From positions 67,235,067 to 67,299,066 of the forward strand of contig NC_091135.1 in the NCBI RefSeq assembly GCF_041381155.1: a stretch of 64,000 nucleotides of DNA. Direction: 5' to 3'. Every line of letters starts with the position of its first letter. Position 1 is the stretch's first letter. Origin of the DNA: Argopecten irradians. Lineage: Eukaryota; Mollusca; Bivalvia; Pectinida; Pectinidae. The translations under genes and the position numbers were made by a program. Of this stretch, positions 1 to 11,611 are shown piece by piece. The notes under the pieces are model-generated. The model had not been told where the DNA came from, searched no databases, and worked only from the letters and a program-made list of their open reading frames with translations.

Positions 1-1225
1 TGGTGCATATTTACTCAAGTTCTGTTCACAAGGTTCAATAATTATAATTGCAAAGGGTATTAACTCTGTAACAGAGCTCCAGATAAAATTTTAGGTCAAT
101 GGGTTTTTACCCCCTATTTTTTTTTTTACTCAATGCTGATTTTACTCCTTGATTTTTTTTCCAGTGCTGAATTGAACATTCCAAAGGATATTTTACTCTT
201 GTGTGAATACTTTTAATGCTGATTTTGGCTTGTTTTTGTAAAGGTTTTAAAGTATATTATATTAGACTGTGTTTATTCATATATTTATCACATATATATA
301 TGTGTTAATATTATATAAATATGTTTGATTTCTAAACCAATCTAGTTTTTGTCTAATAAAATATATATTTGTAGGAAAATATTAAATATACGCACAAACC
401 TGAAATCAATGGTTTATTTTCATTTTACAAAATCAGTAAACTGATAAACTGAAAGGTCTGGTGTTATTAGAGTTCTTACAATACCAATTTGAAAACAATC
501 ATAGTTCTTGTCACTAAAATATATTTACTGATTTGTGTTGTATTTGCACCATTCAGATTTTGCAAAGTTAGTTACGATCTTCTAACTCATCCCAGATCTT
601 TCCAATTTTAGTCTAAATGCAAAGTTACATGAAACTCAGGTCATATTTACTCAAGTTAATGTGTGGTTCACAAGGTCCAATAATAATTATAAGTGCAAAG
701 GGCAATAACTTCGTAAATTACCGTCTAATCAAGCTGATTTTCAGACTGCTCCAAGATATTTTAAATGTTAGTCTGCATACAAAGTTTCATTAAGCTCAGT
801 TCATATTTACTCCAGTTATTGTATTCACAAGGTTCAATAAACATTACTGCAAAAGGCAATAACTCCGTAAAATACAATTGAATCAGGCCGATTTTCGAAC
901 TTGTCTCAGATCTTCCCGATTTTAGTATAATTACAAAGTTTCATGAAGCTGAGTTCATATTTACTCAAGTTATTATGTTCACAATGTCCAATAATAATTA
1001 TTTGTGATAAGGGCAATTACTCCGTAAATTACAATCAAATCAAGCTGATTTTCATACTTGTCCGAAATCTCTGAGTCTCCAATGTTAGTCTACATGCAAA
1101 GTTTCAGTAAGCTACGTTTATATTTACTCAAGTTCATAAAATGATCATAAAGAAATGTTAACGGACGTCACACGACGTCAGACAAAAAACTATCACGATA
1201 GGTCATCATGACCATATGTTATTTT
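1..1225 (+). repeat. Pearl-like element with ~155-bp core repeats, cut by the window edge
   Basis: A unit beginning with a 'catatttactcaagtt' motif recurs at about 6, 641, 800, 953 and (truncated) 1120. Each copy continues through 'cacaaggttcaataat' and 'gcaaagggcaataactccgtaaa'-like blocks, giving a period of about 155 bp; 100-600 is diverged. The series ends at about 1155 in 'gttaacggacg' followed by a short palindromic stretch with 'ggtcatcatgacc' near 1200. Tandem core, then ACGG-rich tract, then terminal palindrome is the layout of bivalve pearl elements. It lies on the 5'-exon side of nothing coding, beyond the exon at 1265-1457. The left end is outside the window. Confidence 0.6.
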
Positions 1226-1264
1226 TTTTTGTTTATAATTATATAATCATATGAATTTACTCAC

Positions 1265-1457
1265 GGATTTCCGGAAGATTGCTTAGATTGTTTATCAAAT
1301 TCATCGGAGGCTTTCTTAAATGCTGATCTGAGTTCAGCCCAGGGATCATCAGATTTCCATTTTTTTTCCTCTTCTCTAGGTTTATCATCTGCACTTTTCT
1401 TTGGTGGATCCTCCATTTTCTGTCCAGTTGAAGACTCCTCAGCTTCCCTCTTAGGAT
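1265..1457 (-). CDS. Exon 3 of a mitochondria-targeted protein (AFG3-like candidate)
   Basis: On the minus strand the exon starts after a good acceptor (TATCTCAG, ending at 1458) and ends at a strong donor, GTGAGT, at 1264. It encodes about 64 residues that are very rich in Lys, Glu and Asp, ending in a short DDPWAEL...AFKKASDEF segment. The reading phase joins exon 2 exactly: the last base of exon 2 plus the first two here make an Asp codon. Without splicing at 1264 the frame hits TGA one codon later, so this could instead be the last exon of a protein of about 147 residues. A charged linker ahead of a membrane segment is what AFG3-like m-AAA proteases show here, but the AAA and peptidase domains would lie outside the window, so the family call is tentative. 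Confidence 0.5.
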
Positions 1458-1966
1458 CTGAGATACAACAGTAAAGGTAGACCACCCATAAAATTAAGAA
1501 TTTTTCAGAAGAAATTAGGGATTTTTTACAAGATTTTTCAGGGAAATGAGTTTGTTGTTCAGTCTCAGATTTTATTATAGAAAAATTCCTGAGTAATAAT
1601 CCGAGAGCTATTTTCATCAAAACAAAAAAATTATTTCTTAGTACTATAACTTATTATGTACTTTGATACAGTTAAACCTTTAATGATAATTATATAATGA
1701 CTTTGGAGCTAAAAGCAATGATATCAATGACAGGCAACCACTATATCAGGTAAGACACTACTCCACCAGTGTTAGAGGTTAACACATACCATGTGACAAT
1801 CTAATCAAACAAGGGAAATCAAGTTATCATCTTCAATTATCATTCATAATTAAATTAATCAAAGAAAACTAGGATTTCATAAACACTGCCTTTTTCTTTC
1901 CTTTCATTTCCTATAAAACTGTTACACTGTCATGCCATTGTAATACACTAGTATGCACATTGTACA

Positions 1967-2037
1967 TGTACTGTATTTTCCCTATTAAGAGCATCCTCTA
2001 ATAAGAGCGCCCCTCAACATGTTTTTTCTGAAAAAAA
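1967..2037 (+). repeat. Short dispersed repeat, copy 1
   Basis: The block starts with 'gtactgtattttccctatta', runs through 'taataagagcgcccct' and ends in a T/A-rich 'ttttttctgaaaa' stretch. A diverged copy lies on the other strand at 6637-6733, in the same inferred intron. Family unknown; it looks like a small non-autonomous repeat. Confidence 0.35.
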
Positions 2038-2756
2038 AAACAATTAATTTCATACAACTGTTGTGGCAGATTGTGACAATTTGTCTTTGTCGGTGCCAAT
2101 AAAATACTGTTTCACATCAGTTTGATGTTTATCATATATATCATCTAGTATATTATAACAACTAAATTTATTGCATTGGACAACTTCAGATATTTTTATG
2201 CATAGAAACAGCGAGATCGCTATGTTCAAAACAAAATGTGTCACTTGAATGTCCCACACATGTGTTCGGATGAACATTTACTGGAAATAACCTTTTACTG
2301 AATATCTATGATAAAGGTTCCTAAATAACAGAAATGTTATCCATTTTATTGTGTACACTTGTCAATATTTCCCATCTGATACATACAAAAGTAGTGATCG
2401 AAAGCATTGTCTGCCATTTTGTGTATGCATGGTAAACAAACAGGCCAGCATGAAATGCCAAAATTCCGTGAAACAGATACATTTAATCAATGTTAAATAC
2501 TTCTGGTGCATACATTTCTTCAAAACAATAAAAAATTCAGTAATTAGTTGACTTTTAAACGTAAATTGGTTATAGTAATCAAATTTCAGAATCAAAGTGC
2601 CAAGGCCACTCATAGATACTGTGAACGAAGGATTTAAACAAAGGAATTAAGAAATTGGTTTATCATTTATATTAAATGTAGTTAACATGTTGTAGAACAT
2701 TGTATTTATATAATGTACAATGTTGAATTTTGGAGTTAAAGAAAAAGATATTTATT

Positions 2757-2824
2757 ATTTTATTATAATTAAAGTTGATTCAACATTTTTTATTATAATT
2801 AAAGTTGATTCAACATTTTTTTTT
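2757..2824. repeat. 34-bp tandem duplication
   Basis: The block 'attataattaaagttgattc' plus 'aacatttttt' occurs twice back to back with almost no change. No coding content. Confidence 0.85.
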
Positions 2825-2969
2825 CCTTAAATGACTGAAATATATTTAATACACTGTATATCAAAATTTATTATTTCTGAAATAAGTAGATTTATCAAAC
2901 TAATAAATCTGGTAAAAATCTGAGTGACATTTTCGTTTTATAAATAATTAATAAATTCTATGTAAATAC

Positions 2970-5770
2970 AAGAGGCCCAGAAGGCCTGTATCGCTCACCT
3001 GATTTGTAATGCCAAGTAATGTTCTGAATACAGGTTCATTGTTTCTTTTCTGAAGGAATTTTAATATTAACCTCTAAATCCCCTATTGGGCCCCACCCCT
3101 CCTGCCCCCAGGGGGTCAGAGCCAAAATTTATACAAGTTCTGTTCCCCTTCCCCAAGGATGTTTGTGGCCAAATTTGGTTACATTCCATTCAGAACTCTA
3201 TGACTAGTAGCGATTTAAAGGATTTACCTCTATTTCCCCTATTGGGCCCCGCCCCTCTTGTCCCCTGGGGGTCAGAGCCAAAAATTTATACAAGTTCTGT
3301 TCCCCTTCCCCCAAGAATGTATGTCACTCTATGACTAGTAGCGATTTAAAGGATTTACCTCTATTTCCCCTATTGGGCCCCGCCCCTCCTGCCTCCAGGG
3401 GACCAAAGCCAAAATTTATACAAGGTCTGTTCCCCTTCCCCCAAGGATGTTTGTGGCTAAATTTGGTTACATTCCATTCAGAACTCTATGACTAGTAGCG
3501 ATTTAAAGGATTTGCCTCTATTTCACCTATTGGGCCCCACCCCTCCTGCCCCTGGGGGATCAGAACCAAAATTTATACAAGTTCTGTTCCCCTTCCCCCA
3601 AGAATGTATGTCACTCTATGACTAGTAGCGATTTAAAGGATTTACCTCTATTTCCCCTATTGGGCCCCGCCCCTCCTGCCCCCAGGGGACCAAAGCCAAA
3701 ATCTATACAAGGTCTGTTCCCCTTCCCCCAAGGATGTTTGTGGCTAAATTTGGTTACAATCCATGCAGAACTCTTGGACAAGTAGAGATTTAAAGGATTT
3801 ACCTCTATTTCCCCTATTGGGCCCCGCCCCTCCTGCCCCGGGGGGCCAGAGCCAAAATTTATACAAGTTCTGTATCCCTTCCCCCAAGGATGTTTGTGGC
3901 CAAATTTGGTAACAATCCATGTAGAACTGTATGACTAGTAGCGATTTAAAGGATTTACCTCTATTTCCCCTATTGGGCCCCGCCCCTCTTGCCGCCGGGG
4001 GGTCAGAGCCAAAATTTATACAAGTTCTGTTCCCCTTCCCCCAAGGATGTTTGTGGCCAAATTTGGTTACAATCCATGCAGAACTCTATGACTAGTAGCG
4101 ATTTAAAGGATTTACCTCTATTTCCCCTATTGGGCCCCGCCCCTCCTGCCCCTGGGGGATCAGAACCAAAATTTATACAAGTTCTGTTCTCCTTCCCCAA
4201 GGATGTTTGTGGTTATTTTTGGTTACAATCCATGTAGAACTTTAGGACAAGCAACGATTTATAGAATTTACCTCTATTTCCCCTATTGGGCCCCATCCCT
4301 CCAGCCCCCGGGGGGCCAGAGCCAAAATTTATACAAGTTCTGTTCCCCTTCCCCCAAGGATGTTTGTGGCTAAATTTGGTTACATTCCATTCAGAACTCT
4401 ATGACTAGTAGCGATTTAAAGGATTTACCTCTATTTCCCCTATTGGGCCCCGCCCCTCCTGCCCCCGGGAGGCCAGAGACAAAATTTATACAAGTTCTGT
4501 TCCCCTTCCCCCAAAAATGTTTGTGGCCAAATTTGGTAACAATCCATGTAGAACTGTATGACTAGTAGCGATTTAAAGGATTTACCTCTATTTCCCCTAT
4601 TGGGCCCCGCCCCTCCTGCCCCTGGGGGGCCAGAGCCAAAATTTATACAAGTTCTGTTCCCCTTCCCCAAAAATGTTTGTGGCCAAATTTGGTAACAATC
4701 CATGTAGAACTGTATGACTAGTAGCGATTTAAAGGATTTACCTCTATTTCCCCTATTGGGCCCCGCCCCTCTTGCCCCCGGGGGGTCAGAGCCAAAATTT
4801 ATACAAGTTCTGTTCCCCTTCCCCCAAGGATGTTTGTGGCCAAATTTGGTTACAATTCATGTAGAACTCTATGACTAGTAGCGATTTAAAGGATTTACCT
4901 CTATTTCCCCTACTGGGCCCCGCCCCTCCTGCCCCAGGGTGACCAGAACCAAAATTTATTCAAGTTCTGTTCTCCTTCTCCCAAGGATGTTTGTGGCCAA
5001 ATTTGGTTACAATCCATGTAGAACTCTATGACTAGTAGCGATTTAAAGGATTTACCTCTATTTCCCCTATTGGGCCCCGCCCCTCCTGCCCCAGGGAGAC
5101 CAGAGCCAAAATTTATACAAGTTTTGTTCCCTTTCCAATAAGAATGTTTGTGGCTAATTTTGGTTACAATCCATGCAGAACTCTAGGACAAGTAGCGATT
5201 TAAAGGATTTACCTCTATTTCCCCTATTGGGCCCCGCCCATCCTGCCCCCGGGGGGTCAGAGCCAAAATTTATACAGGTTCTGTTCTCCTTCCCCCAAGA
5301 ATGTTTGTGGCTAATTTTGGTTACAATCCATGCAGAACTCTATGACTAGTAGCGATTTAAAGGATTTACCTCTATTTCCCCTATTGGGCCACGCCCCTCC
5401 TGCCCCAGGGAGACCAGAGCCAAAATTTATACAAGTTTTGTTCCCCTTCCAATAAGAATGTTTGTGGCTAATTTTGGTTACAATCCATGCAGAACTCTAG
5501 GACAAGTAGCGATTTAAAGGGTTTACCTCTATTTCCCCTATTGGGCCCCGCCCATCCTGCCCCTGGGGGGTCAGAGCCAAAATTTATACAAGTTCTGTTC
5601 CCCCTCCCCCAAGGATGTTTGTGGCCAAATTTGGTTACAATCCATGCAGAACTCTATGACTAGTAGCGATTTAAAGGAAATGTTGACGGACAGACGGACG
5701 ACGGACGGACGGACGGACGGACGCCGCGCCATGACATAAGCTCACCGGCCCTTTGGGCCAGGTGAGCTAA
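2970..5770. mobile_element. Pearl-like (Helitron-type, non-autonomous) element with ~17 core repeats
   Basis: The left end carries 'agaggcccagaaggcc' and 'tcgctcacctg'. The right end is (ACGG)n at 5683-5722 followed by 'ctcaccggccctttgggcca' and 'ggtgagctaa', a near-perfect hairpin with arms of about 12 bp. The end motif GCTCACCTG at the left is the inverse of CAGGTGAGC at the right. In between, about 17 units of roughly 157 bp run in tandem, marked by 'tagcgatttaaaggattta' and 'ttcccctattgggcccc'. Two units are only about 119 and 129 bp, lacking the same internal block. A 3' hairpin directly followed by CTAA fits Helitron-related ends. No transposase is encoded; the short ORFs here are repeat translations. 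Confidence 0.7.
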
Positions 5771-6129
5771 TAAATTACTGAAATTATCTATTTCATCAAT
5801 GTCTCTTCAAAAGGAAATATAATAAAACAAGTTAATTAATATCAATATAATAACAACAGAAATATTGCGATTTCCGGATTATGTATTGATTTCCTTGTTA
5901 GAAAGTCTAACATAGCTGCCTACATGGCCAGATACTTTTGTCAAATAAAAAGTCATAATTTCAATCCTTTGATGTAATGAAACATTGCTGCAAATAATAC
6001 ATTGTGTATGTTTGTTTAAACACAGCTTGAACAAGTTGAACAGCAAGTGCTATGCAGTGCACTTTCACTACGGTAATGTACCGTTCAGTATAGCTATGAA
6101 TGTTAGGCCTAATAGCAATGATGTTTAAA

Positions 6130-6144
6130 GGGGGGGGGGGGGGG
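6130..6144 (+). repeat. Poly(G) tract
   Basis: An uninterrupted run of 15 G, possibly G-quadruplex forming and prone to length error. It lies inside the inferred intron 2. Confidence 0.8.
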
Positions 6145-6636
6145 TAACTTGAGATTTCACATCTCTAGATGGAAGAGAGTGTAGTTTCAACCAAATAAAA
6201 GACTTTTGTAAACACATTTAAATCTTATTTTTTGTATAAATCATTACAACAAGCATAATTAATCATCATTTATAGCATAAATTTTGTATCATTTAAATAG
6301 AAAGATAAACAAAGAACATCTACTGCGGAGGATTAAATCAAGAAGGCTGTGTGTGATTTTTACACAAGATGCAAAAGAATATGAAAACGAAATAGTTATA
6401 AGTAAACATCGGGAAACATCACTGATTGCCTAATTGTGAACATTGATTATCGTTGTGATAATTATTGTACATGAGTATTTTATTATTATCTACCTTCAAT
6501 TAGGGTGTGAAAGTTTCATTTTCATCATGGATTGTTATTATTGATTTGATGTGCTCAAGCTTGCCAAGCGTACCTCTGATTGCTGTTTCACAGCATCAAA
6601 AATACAAAAATAAAAGCAAGATGACTATAGTCTGTT

Positions 6637-6733
6637 TCAGAAAAAAAACATCTAAAAATGGCCTCAAATAACGGCGCCCTGTCTTGGCCGAATTACCTGT
6701 GCCTGGAGCCCTTATTAGGGAAAAAAACGGTAC
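6637..6733 (-). repeat. Short dispersed repeat, copy 2
   Basis: On the minus strand it reads 'gtaccgtttttttccctaat' followed by 'aagggc', a 'gcgcc' core and a final 'agatgttttttttctgaaac'. This matches the start and end of the copy at 1967-2037 with a diverged middle. Confidence 0.35.
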
Positions 6734-6779
6734 ATATACCAGTAAATGCATGAGTGGTTGAATATGAAATGAAATTTAC

Positions 6780-6942
6780 CAGCTGCTGATTTTGATTTCT
6801 TTCTGAGAATCTCATCAAATTTTTCAAATCCTTTTGGAGAATTGGTGGATGCTCGAAGGACTGTGCAGCTGAAATTCCGAATCAGAAAATCCATTTCTTT
6901 GGAGTGTAATGCTTTGGAAAGGAGTGTTATTTCTCTTTGTAT
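6780..6942 (-). CDS. Exon 2 of the mitochondria-targeted protein (AFG3-like candidate)
   Basis: Minus-strand exon of 163 bp with acceptor CCCTTGTAG at its upstream edge and donor GTAAAT at 6779. Joined to exon 1 it adds about 54 residues, including a short SPKGFEKF motif followed by basic residues (RKKSKS). A PKGFEKY-like motif just after the leader is present in vertebrate AFG3L2, which is the basis for the tentative family call. Splice phase with both neighbours is consistent and no stop codon occurs in the joined frame. The open frame is too short to be picked up as a stand-alone ORF. Confidence 0.5.
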
Positions 6943-7514
6943 CTACAAGGGAAAAATATATATGTAACACATAATAACTTAAAATTCAACAGTCAAGCAA
7001 GTGATTAACTTTGGCTGCAGCTGGATCTCCTGTCTTCTTTCTAGGGCAAAAAGGAGCAGATCATTGTGGCTTGTAAGGCCAAATGAAAATATATTCTTGT
7101 TTCTGGTAACACCCTTTAAAAATGAAGGGTTGATAGGTAGGGATTTTTAAAAAAAAAATTTTTTCGCTTCATCCCAGTTTCTTGCAGTGAAAAACTGAAG
7201 TTAACTTTATTCAACCTTATATATAAACCATGGATTTAATTCCCGGGAGATTATTGGTGTCTTAAATTTACAGAATTTGTACCAAAATTCGTTATTCTGT
7301 GAAAAACTAAACAAAATTGTTAACAACAAGGTTGTTATTAATGTTTGATTGAGGACAAAACTGATAAAAAGTTTTTGAGTAGGCACTGATTTTATATAAG
7401 GGTTGGTCGGGTTACCGGAAACACAAATATTTTTTGTATGGCCTAAGTTATAATACGACATCTGTCACTCATGATCAGATGATCATGACAGAGCATGCCT
7501 GGCTACAATGCAGT

Positions 7515-7822
7515 TCAGTTGGTACTGCCAGATCAGACATGCTGGAGGTGTTAAAATCATCAACAAAATAGATATTGTGGACCATCAAAGAATGTTTTTC
7601 TTTGCACAATATGGATCTGCCATAGGACACTCAAAAAAATTATACAAGAGACAAGTTAGACTTAATTAACACCAGCAAAAATGTGTTCAGTAACAGAGTC
7701 ATCACACAATGGAATTCACTTCCTGAATCAGTTGTATTGGCGCCAACGACCAATAGTTTCAAAAGCCACCTAAACAATCATTGGAAAGACAATCCCAATA
7801 AATTCAAACCATCATTCTAATA
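7515..7822 (+). pseudogene. 3' end of a CR1-like LINE reverse transcriptase (fragment)
   Basis: Broken plus-strand reading frames give ARSDMLEVLK, then KLYKRQVRLNL, RVITQWNSLPESVV and a Phe-Lys-rich end. This order (RSDM.EV.K, then a WNSLPE..V.A motif, then F+..L) is the conserved C-terminal tail of CR1/Jockey-type reverse transcriptases. At least one frameshift lies near 7560. Everything upstream of the tail is missing, as expected for a 5'-truncated LINE copy. It is antisense to the host gene whose intron it occupies. Confidence 0.65.
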
Positions 7823-8089
7823 TGTTCAGCCTTCAGGATCAAATGTGCAAAATATGGACCAAGAGACAATTAACGGTTCAATATCCCCTCATCGAAATTA
7901 TGAAAATAGTTGTTTTTTAAATATAAGTAATGGAAGGATTAGTTAGAGTAAGTGCATCTAAGTATCAAGGCATATTGTCTATAAATTTTATCCAGTTAAA
8001 AAAAAAATGAGAAGAACTATCAATATTATGTGAAATTATACCAGTATATATATACGTCACACCGGAAGAAGTATTTATAAGTAGAGAAG

Positions 8090-8290
8090 TTGTCCACTAA
8101 GGTACAACCATATCAGCCAAATGTTGTTTTCATACCGGAGACCTGGCCATGGGTTTGATTCCTGACCTGGTTTTGATACTCGACAAGAATGTGTATTTTT
8201 CCCTGATCTACTATTCACTGCCACCCAAATAAATAATAGAAAAACAGTCGTCACCTAACGTCAAGGTCGGTGCACAAACACAAAAGCTCT
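8090..8290 (+). repeat. Possible tRNA-derived SINE
   Basis: The segment contains 'gggtttgattcctgacc', which matches the pol III B-box consensus GGTTCGANTCC at most positions, about 70 bp after a 'tccactaaggtacaacc' stretch that could hold an A box. No second copy is in the window and no tail or target duplication was seen, so this is weak. Confidence 0.3.
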
Positions 8291-8758
8291 TGCAACGTAT
8301 TCGTCCAAAACCCTGGGTGACAAATCCTTCTGACTGATAAATCCTTGATAAACATTGAATTCCATGTATTGTATGTTTACAAACTCAAAATTTATTCCTA
8401 CAATTTAAAAGCGCGTGATGAATAAAAATCCTAAATTTTATTCAACGAATCAAGTGAGAAATTGAAATTGATCAACAAATTACCTCAAACGAAATTACAT
8501 AAACTGATATACACGCACGTCGTCCAAAAAAGGTAGTACACATATCTGTGCTGGGGGAAGTTAATTTGTATCTAATGAGGGACAGAAACACCAAGGAGGC
8601 CATCAATTAAATAAAGTACAAAATACAATATAAAATCAATAAATAACAGTTAGGTATAGATAAAATTCAACATATTATGATATTTTTGAGAGCTTTGTCA
8701 GGTGACATTGTCAATTTCATGATCACGATTCAGCATGGATTGCAAGTGAATAATTTAC

Positions 8759-8842
8759 CTCTTTATTTGGAGACCGTACAGACAACACCCTTCGAAGAAT
8801 GGCATGGCCTCTACGACCAACAGTCATATATCGGTGGGACAT
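8759..8842 (-). CDS. Exon 1: start codon and mitochondrial leader (AFG3-like candidate)
   Basis: The ATG at 8842-8840 opens an 84-bp coding stretch (28 codons) that ends at a GAG|GTAAAT donor. The encoded leader (MSHRYMTVGRRGHAILRRVL...) has six Arg, several hydrophobic and Ser/Thr residues and no acidic residue until its last codon, a typical mitochondrial presequence. It joins exon 2 in phase 0. Upstream of the ATG, 8843-9010 would be the 5' UTR and promoter, but no TATA box is evident. The three exons give about 146 residues before the frame leaves the window. Confidence 0.5.
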
Positions 8843-10889
8843 CCTGAATTTTCGACCATGCACCTAATAGATCAATCTTTAAATGAGTTACATCAGAAGC
8901 ACCGACAAGGGCGCTGTTATGAAAACGCCGGAAGTGAATGCATTGTAACCTTTAGTTTCGTATTTACTGTTTACATAGACTTTCAATATTTACTTCAGGT
9001 ATTTATAGAGTAACTTTCTCATATGATCAAAGAGAATAATCTTTTATCAATTTACATAAATAATAACATCCCTATTTCGATTTCCTGAAGGAACATTACA
9101 ATAATATTTAATAGTTTCGTATATAAACGAATTTGGTTGCACATCCTTAACCCGTTTCGGCCAATTTGGACTTCCGGTCGATCGGTCGGTTAGTTATAAA
9201 ACATAATTGTATTTTTATGCAACCTGAAAGAAAACTGATATAATGGTAAAATGACTACATTAATCTTTTTTTTTTTTTTTTTAAAGAAGAAGTTGCAGAG
9301 AATATATGGCAGTGTGTCTAATGAATTAATGAAATGGCAATCTGATAAAATACAGATTCTTATCACTACTGTACGTTTGATCAGAAACATATAGACTATA
9401 CATAGAGATTGGAAACTCCCTCTGTGTCTTCGTTGACAGACAGAGGGAACTCCGGTTTATAGGCATTTTCCTTTGGCGAACTACTTTTAATTGTATTTTT
9501 TAAACATTATATATCTGTATCAATACAAAGTTAAAACATATATATATAACATCATGGTTTATAAATGGCGAATTTGCCAATCTCTCTAATATATGTTTCT
9601 GGTTTGAAATTTAACGGAGTGATTTGAATCAGATTGATGAAATGGGAAATAGAGAACATTAAAAATTGATTGAAAATAAAAGTCTGTGTTATGTCACACC
9701 TTAAATCTGGCGCTTACCTAATGTTATGCTCTTTAAAGACCCGCTACCTTTCCGAAACGGTAAAACGAGATCGATAATTTAGTAGTTGACTACCACTGCG
9801 ACAGATGGCAAAACAACGAATTAATGACTTTCCATCGTTTTCATATTTTATGCAGGAAATCTTTTATATGTTTGGTGTCGTAATTTCATCTTAGACCATA
9901 GGGAAATATTTTCTGATGTCATTAATGGGTTTTTTTTAAGAAACCTGTATGTTTTGCTCACGAACTGTTCAAATGACTTGTTTCATTGGGATACACATTC
10001 CAACTGAGAGGTAATGGTACATCAAAACAAAGTCTGTCAAAATTACTTTAAAGCATTCAAAGAACCTGACAGATAGAGGTGATATGCGTTGGTAATCCAC
10101 TACCACTAAACAGTTTATAAGTGAGGTTTCATAAAATCTGAAATATGGAAAATAATATGACTGTCCGTACAACCAGAAACATGTGTAATTATTTCAGTTA
10201 GCCAATGAGATTCCATTGGTGATCTCGCTCATGCATAATGCATGGAAAAGTTCCATGATGAATTTACACAAGACACTTGCGTGCTATTTTTGTTGAAACG
10301 GGGCTGCTATCATCTTATTGGCGGAACTTCATATAGTTGTATACATGTAGGGTGATTTTGAAAGAAAAAAAATGCTTTCTAACGGTAGTAACTGTTTTTA
10401 TCAATACGTGCTAGAAATGTGATTTTTTAGCCGCTAAAGCTATGTGAGATAAAATTTTTGTCTCTGTGAGCTTTCCATCCTTACATGTATAACTTACGAT
10501 GTAGAGTATGTACCGAATCTAAACCCTCAAAATCTCTGAAAACGCTCAAGGGAACTCTGGTAGATCCATAATTATATGAACTGTAACTAATTTTTAGATT
10601 CCCGTGGCCGAAAGTGCCAATAGAAAATAGAATGTGTAAATCTTGTTTATTAAATGAGATTGAGGACGAGGTCCGTTTTTAATACAATGTGAGTTTTGTG
10701 ATGATTTACAATGGCTTCTATTAGGTGATGCTCAGAAATATGTCGATTTTAAGGGTATAGATAATTTTAAACAACTCAAATGATTTACATATGTTTGTCC
10801 GTTGCTCGCCATAAAGCGTATAGGCCAACGACAACACTCTGTCTTCTCAATCAGTTCTTATCTTCTCTTGCTATCCTGAACCAAGTTTT
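8843..10889. other. Intergenic, nothing recognised
   Basis: AT-rich sequence upstream of the minus-strand gene. It includes a run of about 16 T at 9267 and short inverted repeats such as that around 9418-9447. No coding signal, tRNA or repeat family was recognised. Promoter elements of the gene starting at 8842 should lie at the left edge but cannot be pinpointed. Confidence 0.4.
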
Positions 10890-11505
10890 CACTGCATGTA
10901 GAGCGTTAGAAATTTCATGATCGTAAAAGGCGACTAAATTTAGGGAACTTTTCTTTTCTCATTTTTCCAACTGACTTTCTTCTCCCTAACGTAACCCTTG
11001 ACAAAGTCTCACTTTTGGTCACCACCTGTAAGGAAGGCTCATTAAAATATGAGGAAAGTATGTTTTTTTCCCCAAGTATATGTATGCCACTGTTTTATAC
11101 ACCATTCTGCAGCAGCTTGGCAATAATTAACAATTACTGATTTACCAGGTGAGTTGATTTACCTGAGATTTACCTGTGATCTTGCACTGAGAACAATTCT
11201 GAGATAAACTATAACTCCATGTAAACCCACCTTAACCCATATGAAAACACTCCACCCTACCCAGAGTTGGTGTTCAAGGAAGACCCCGTAAGGAAGGCAC
11301 ATTGTTTTGTCTCTTGGCCGAGGCACACTATAGTCTACAAATGGTAATTTATCGTCCTGCTTAGTGCTCAGCGCTCGACTGGTTTGTCCATTTTTCAGTA
11401 CAATGTGACTGGATGGAATGTTCTTGTTTCGTGCCTCTGGCGGCATGCTTCAGTGAGATAAAGCACTATAAAAAGGCAAAAGTTTCACTATTACAAAGGA
11501 CACAA
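10890..11505 (+). mobile_element. SINE-like repeat family, diverged copy in + orientation
   Basis: It shares with the copies at 40993-41609, 42535-43028 and 63261-63782 (which run the other way) the blocks 'cgtaaaaggcgactaaattt', 'ccgaggcacacta.agtctac', 'gcttagtgctcagcgctcg', 'ggcggcatgcttcagtgaga' and 'cactataaaaaggcaaaag'. The tail end with CAAACAAA is absent, so the copy is 3'-truncated or decayed there. It is the most diverged of the family in the window. Confidence 0.65.
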
Positions 11506-11517
11506 CAAAAGGTAAAG

Positions 11518-11611
11518 GTTATTGCATGGCTTTCGAGTAAAAAGGGATTTATTACACCCGAGCGAAGCGAGGGGGTAATAAGTCCAGAGTGACGAGAAAT
11601 CATGCAATAAC
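11518..11611. repeat. Inverted repeat with arms of ~37 bp
   Basis: The left arm starts 'gttattgcatggctttcgag' and the right arm, read in reverse, starts 'gttattgcatgatttctcgt'. The arms agree best at their outer ends and are separated by 'acccgagcgaagcgaggggg'. It abuts the end of the SINE-like copy at 10890-11505. Possibly a small foldback element. Confidence 0.6.

Larger units (their letters stand above)
1458..6779 (-). other. Intron 2 of the mitochondria-targeted gene
   Basis: Inferred intron between the exons at 6780-6942 and 1265-1457. It has GT...AG ends on the minus strand. It holds a short dispersed repeat at 1967-2037, a 34-bp tandem duplication at 2757-2824, the 2.8-kb pearl-like element at 2970-5770, a poly(G) run of 15 at 6130-6144, and a second copy of the dispersed repeat at 6637-6733. 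The rest is AT-rich sequence without recognisable genes. Confidence 0.5.
6943..8758 (-). other. Intron 1 of the mitochondria-targeted gene
   Basis: Inferred intron with GT...AG ends on the minus strand. It contains a decayed LINE 3' end at 7515-7822 in the opposite orientation and a possible tRNA-type SINE near 8090-8290. The remainder is AT-rich and featureless to me. Confidence 0.45.

Noticed and set aside
3086..4703. Proline-rich open frames on both strands
   Set aside because: They are translations of the 157-bp pearl-like core repeat and occur wherever the unit is in a lucky frame.
9418..9447. Short hairpin CCCTCTGT...ACAGAGGG
   Set aside because: Eight-bp arms in AT-rich DNA, too small to support as an element.
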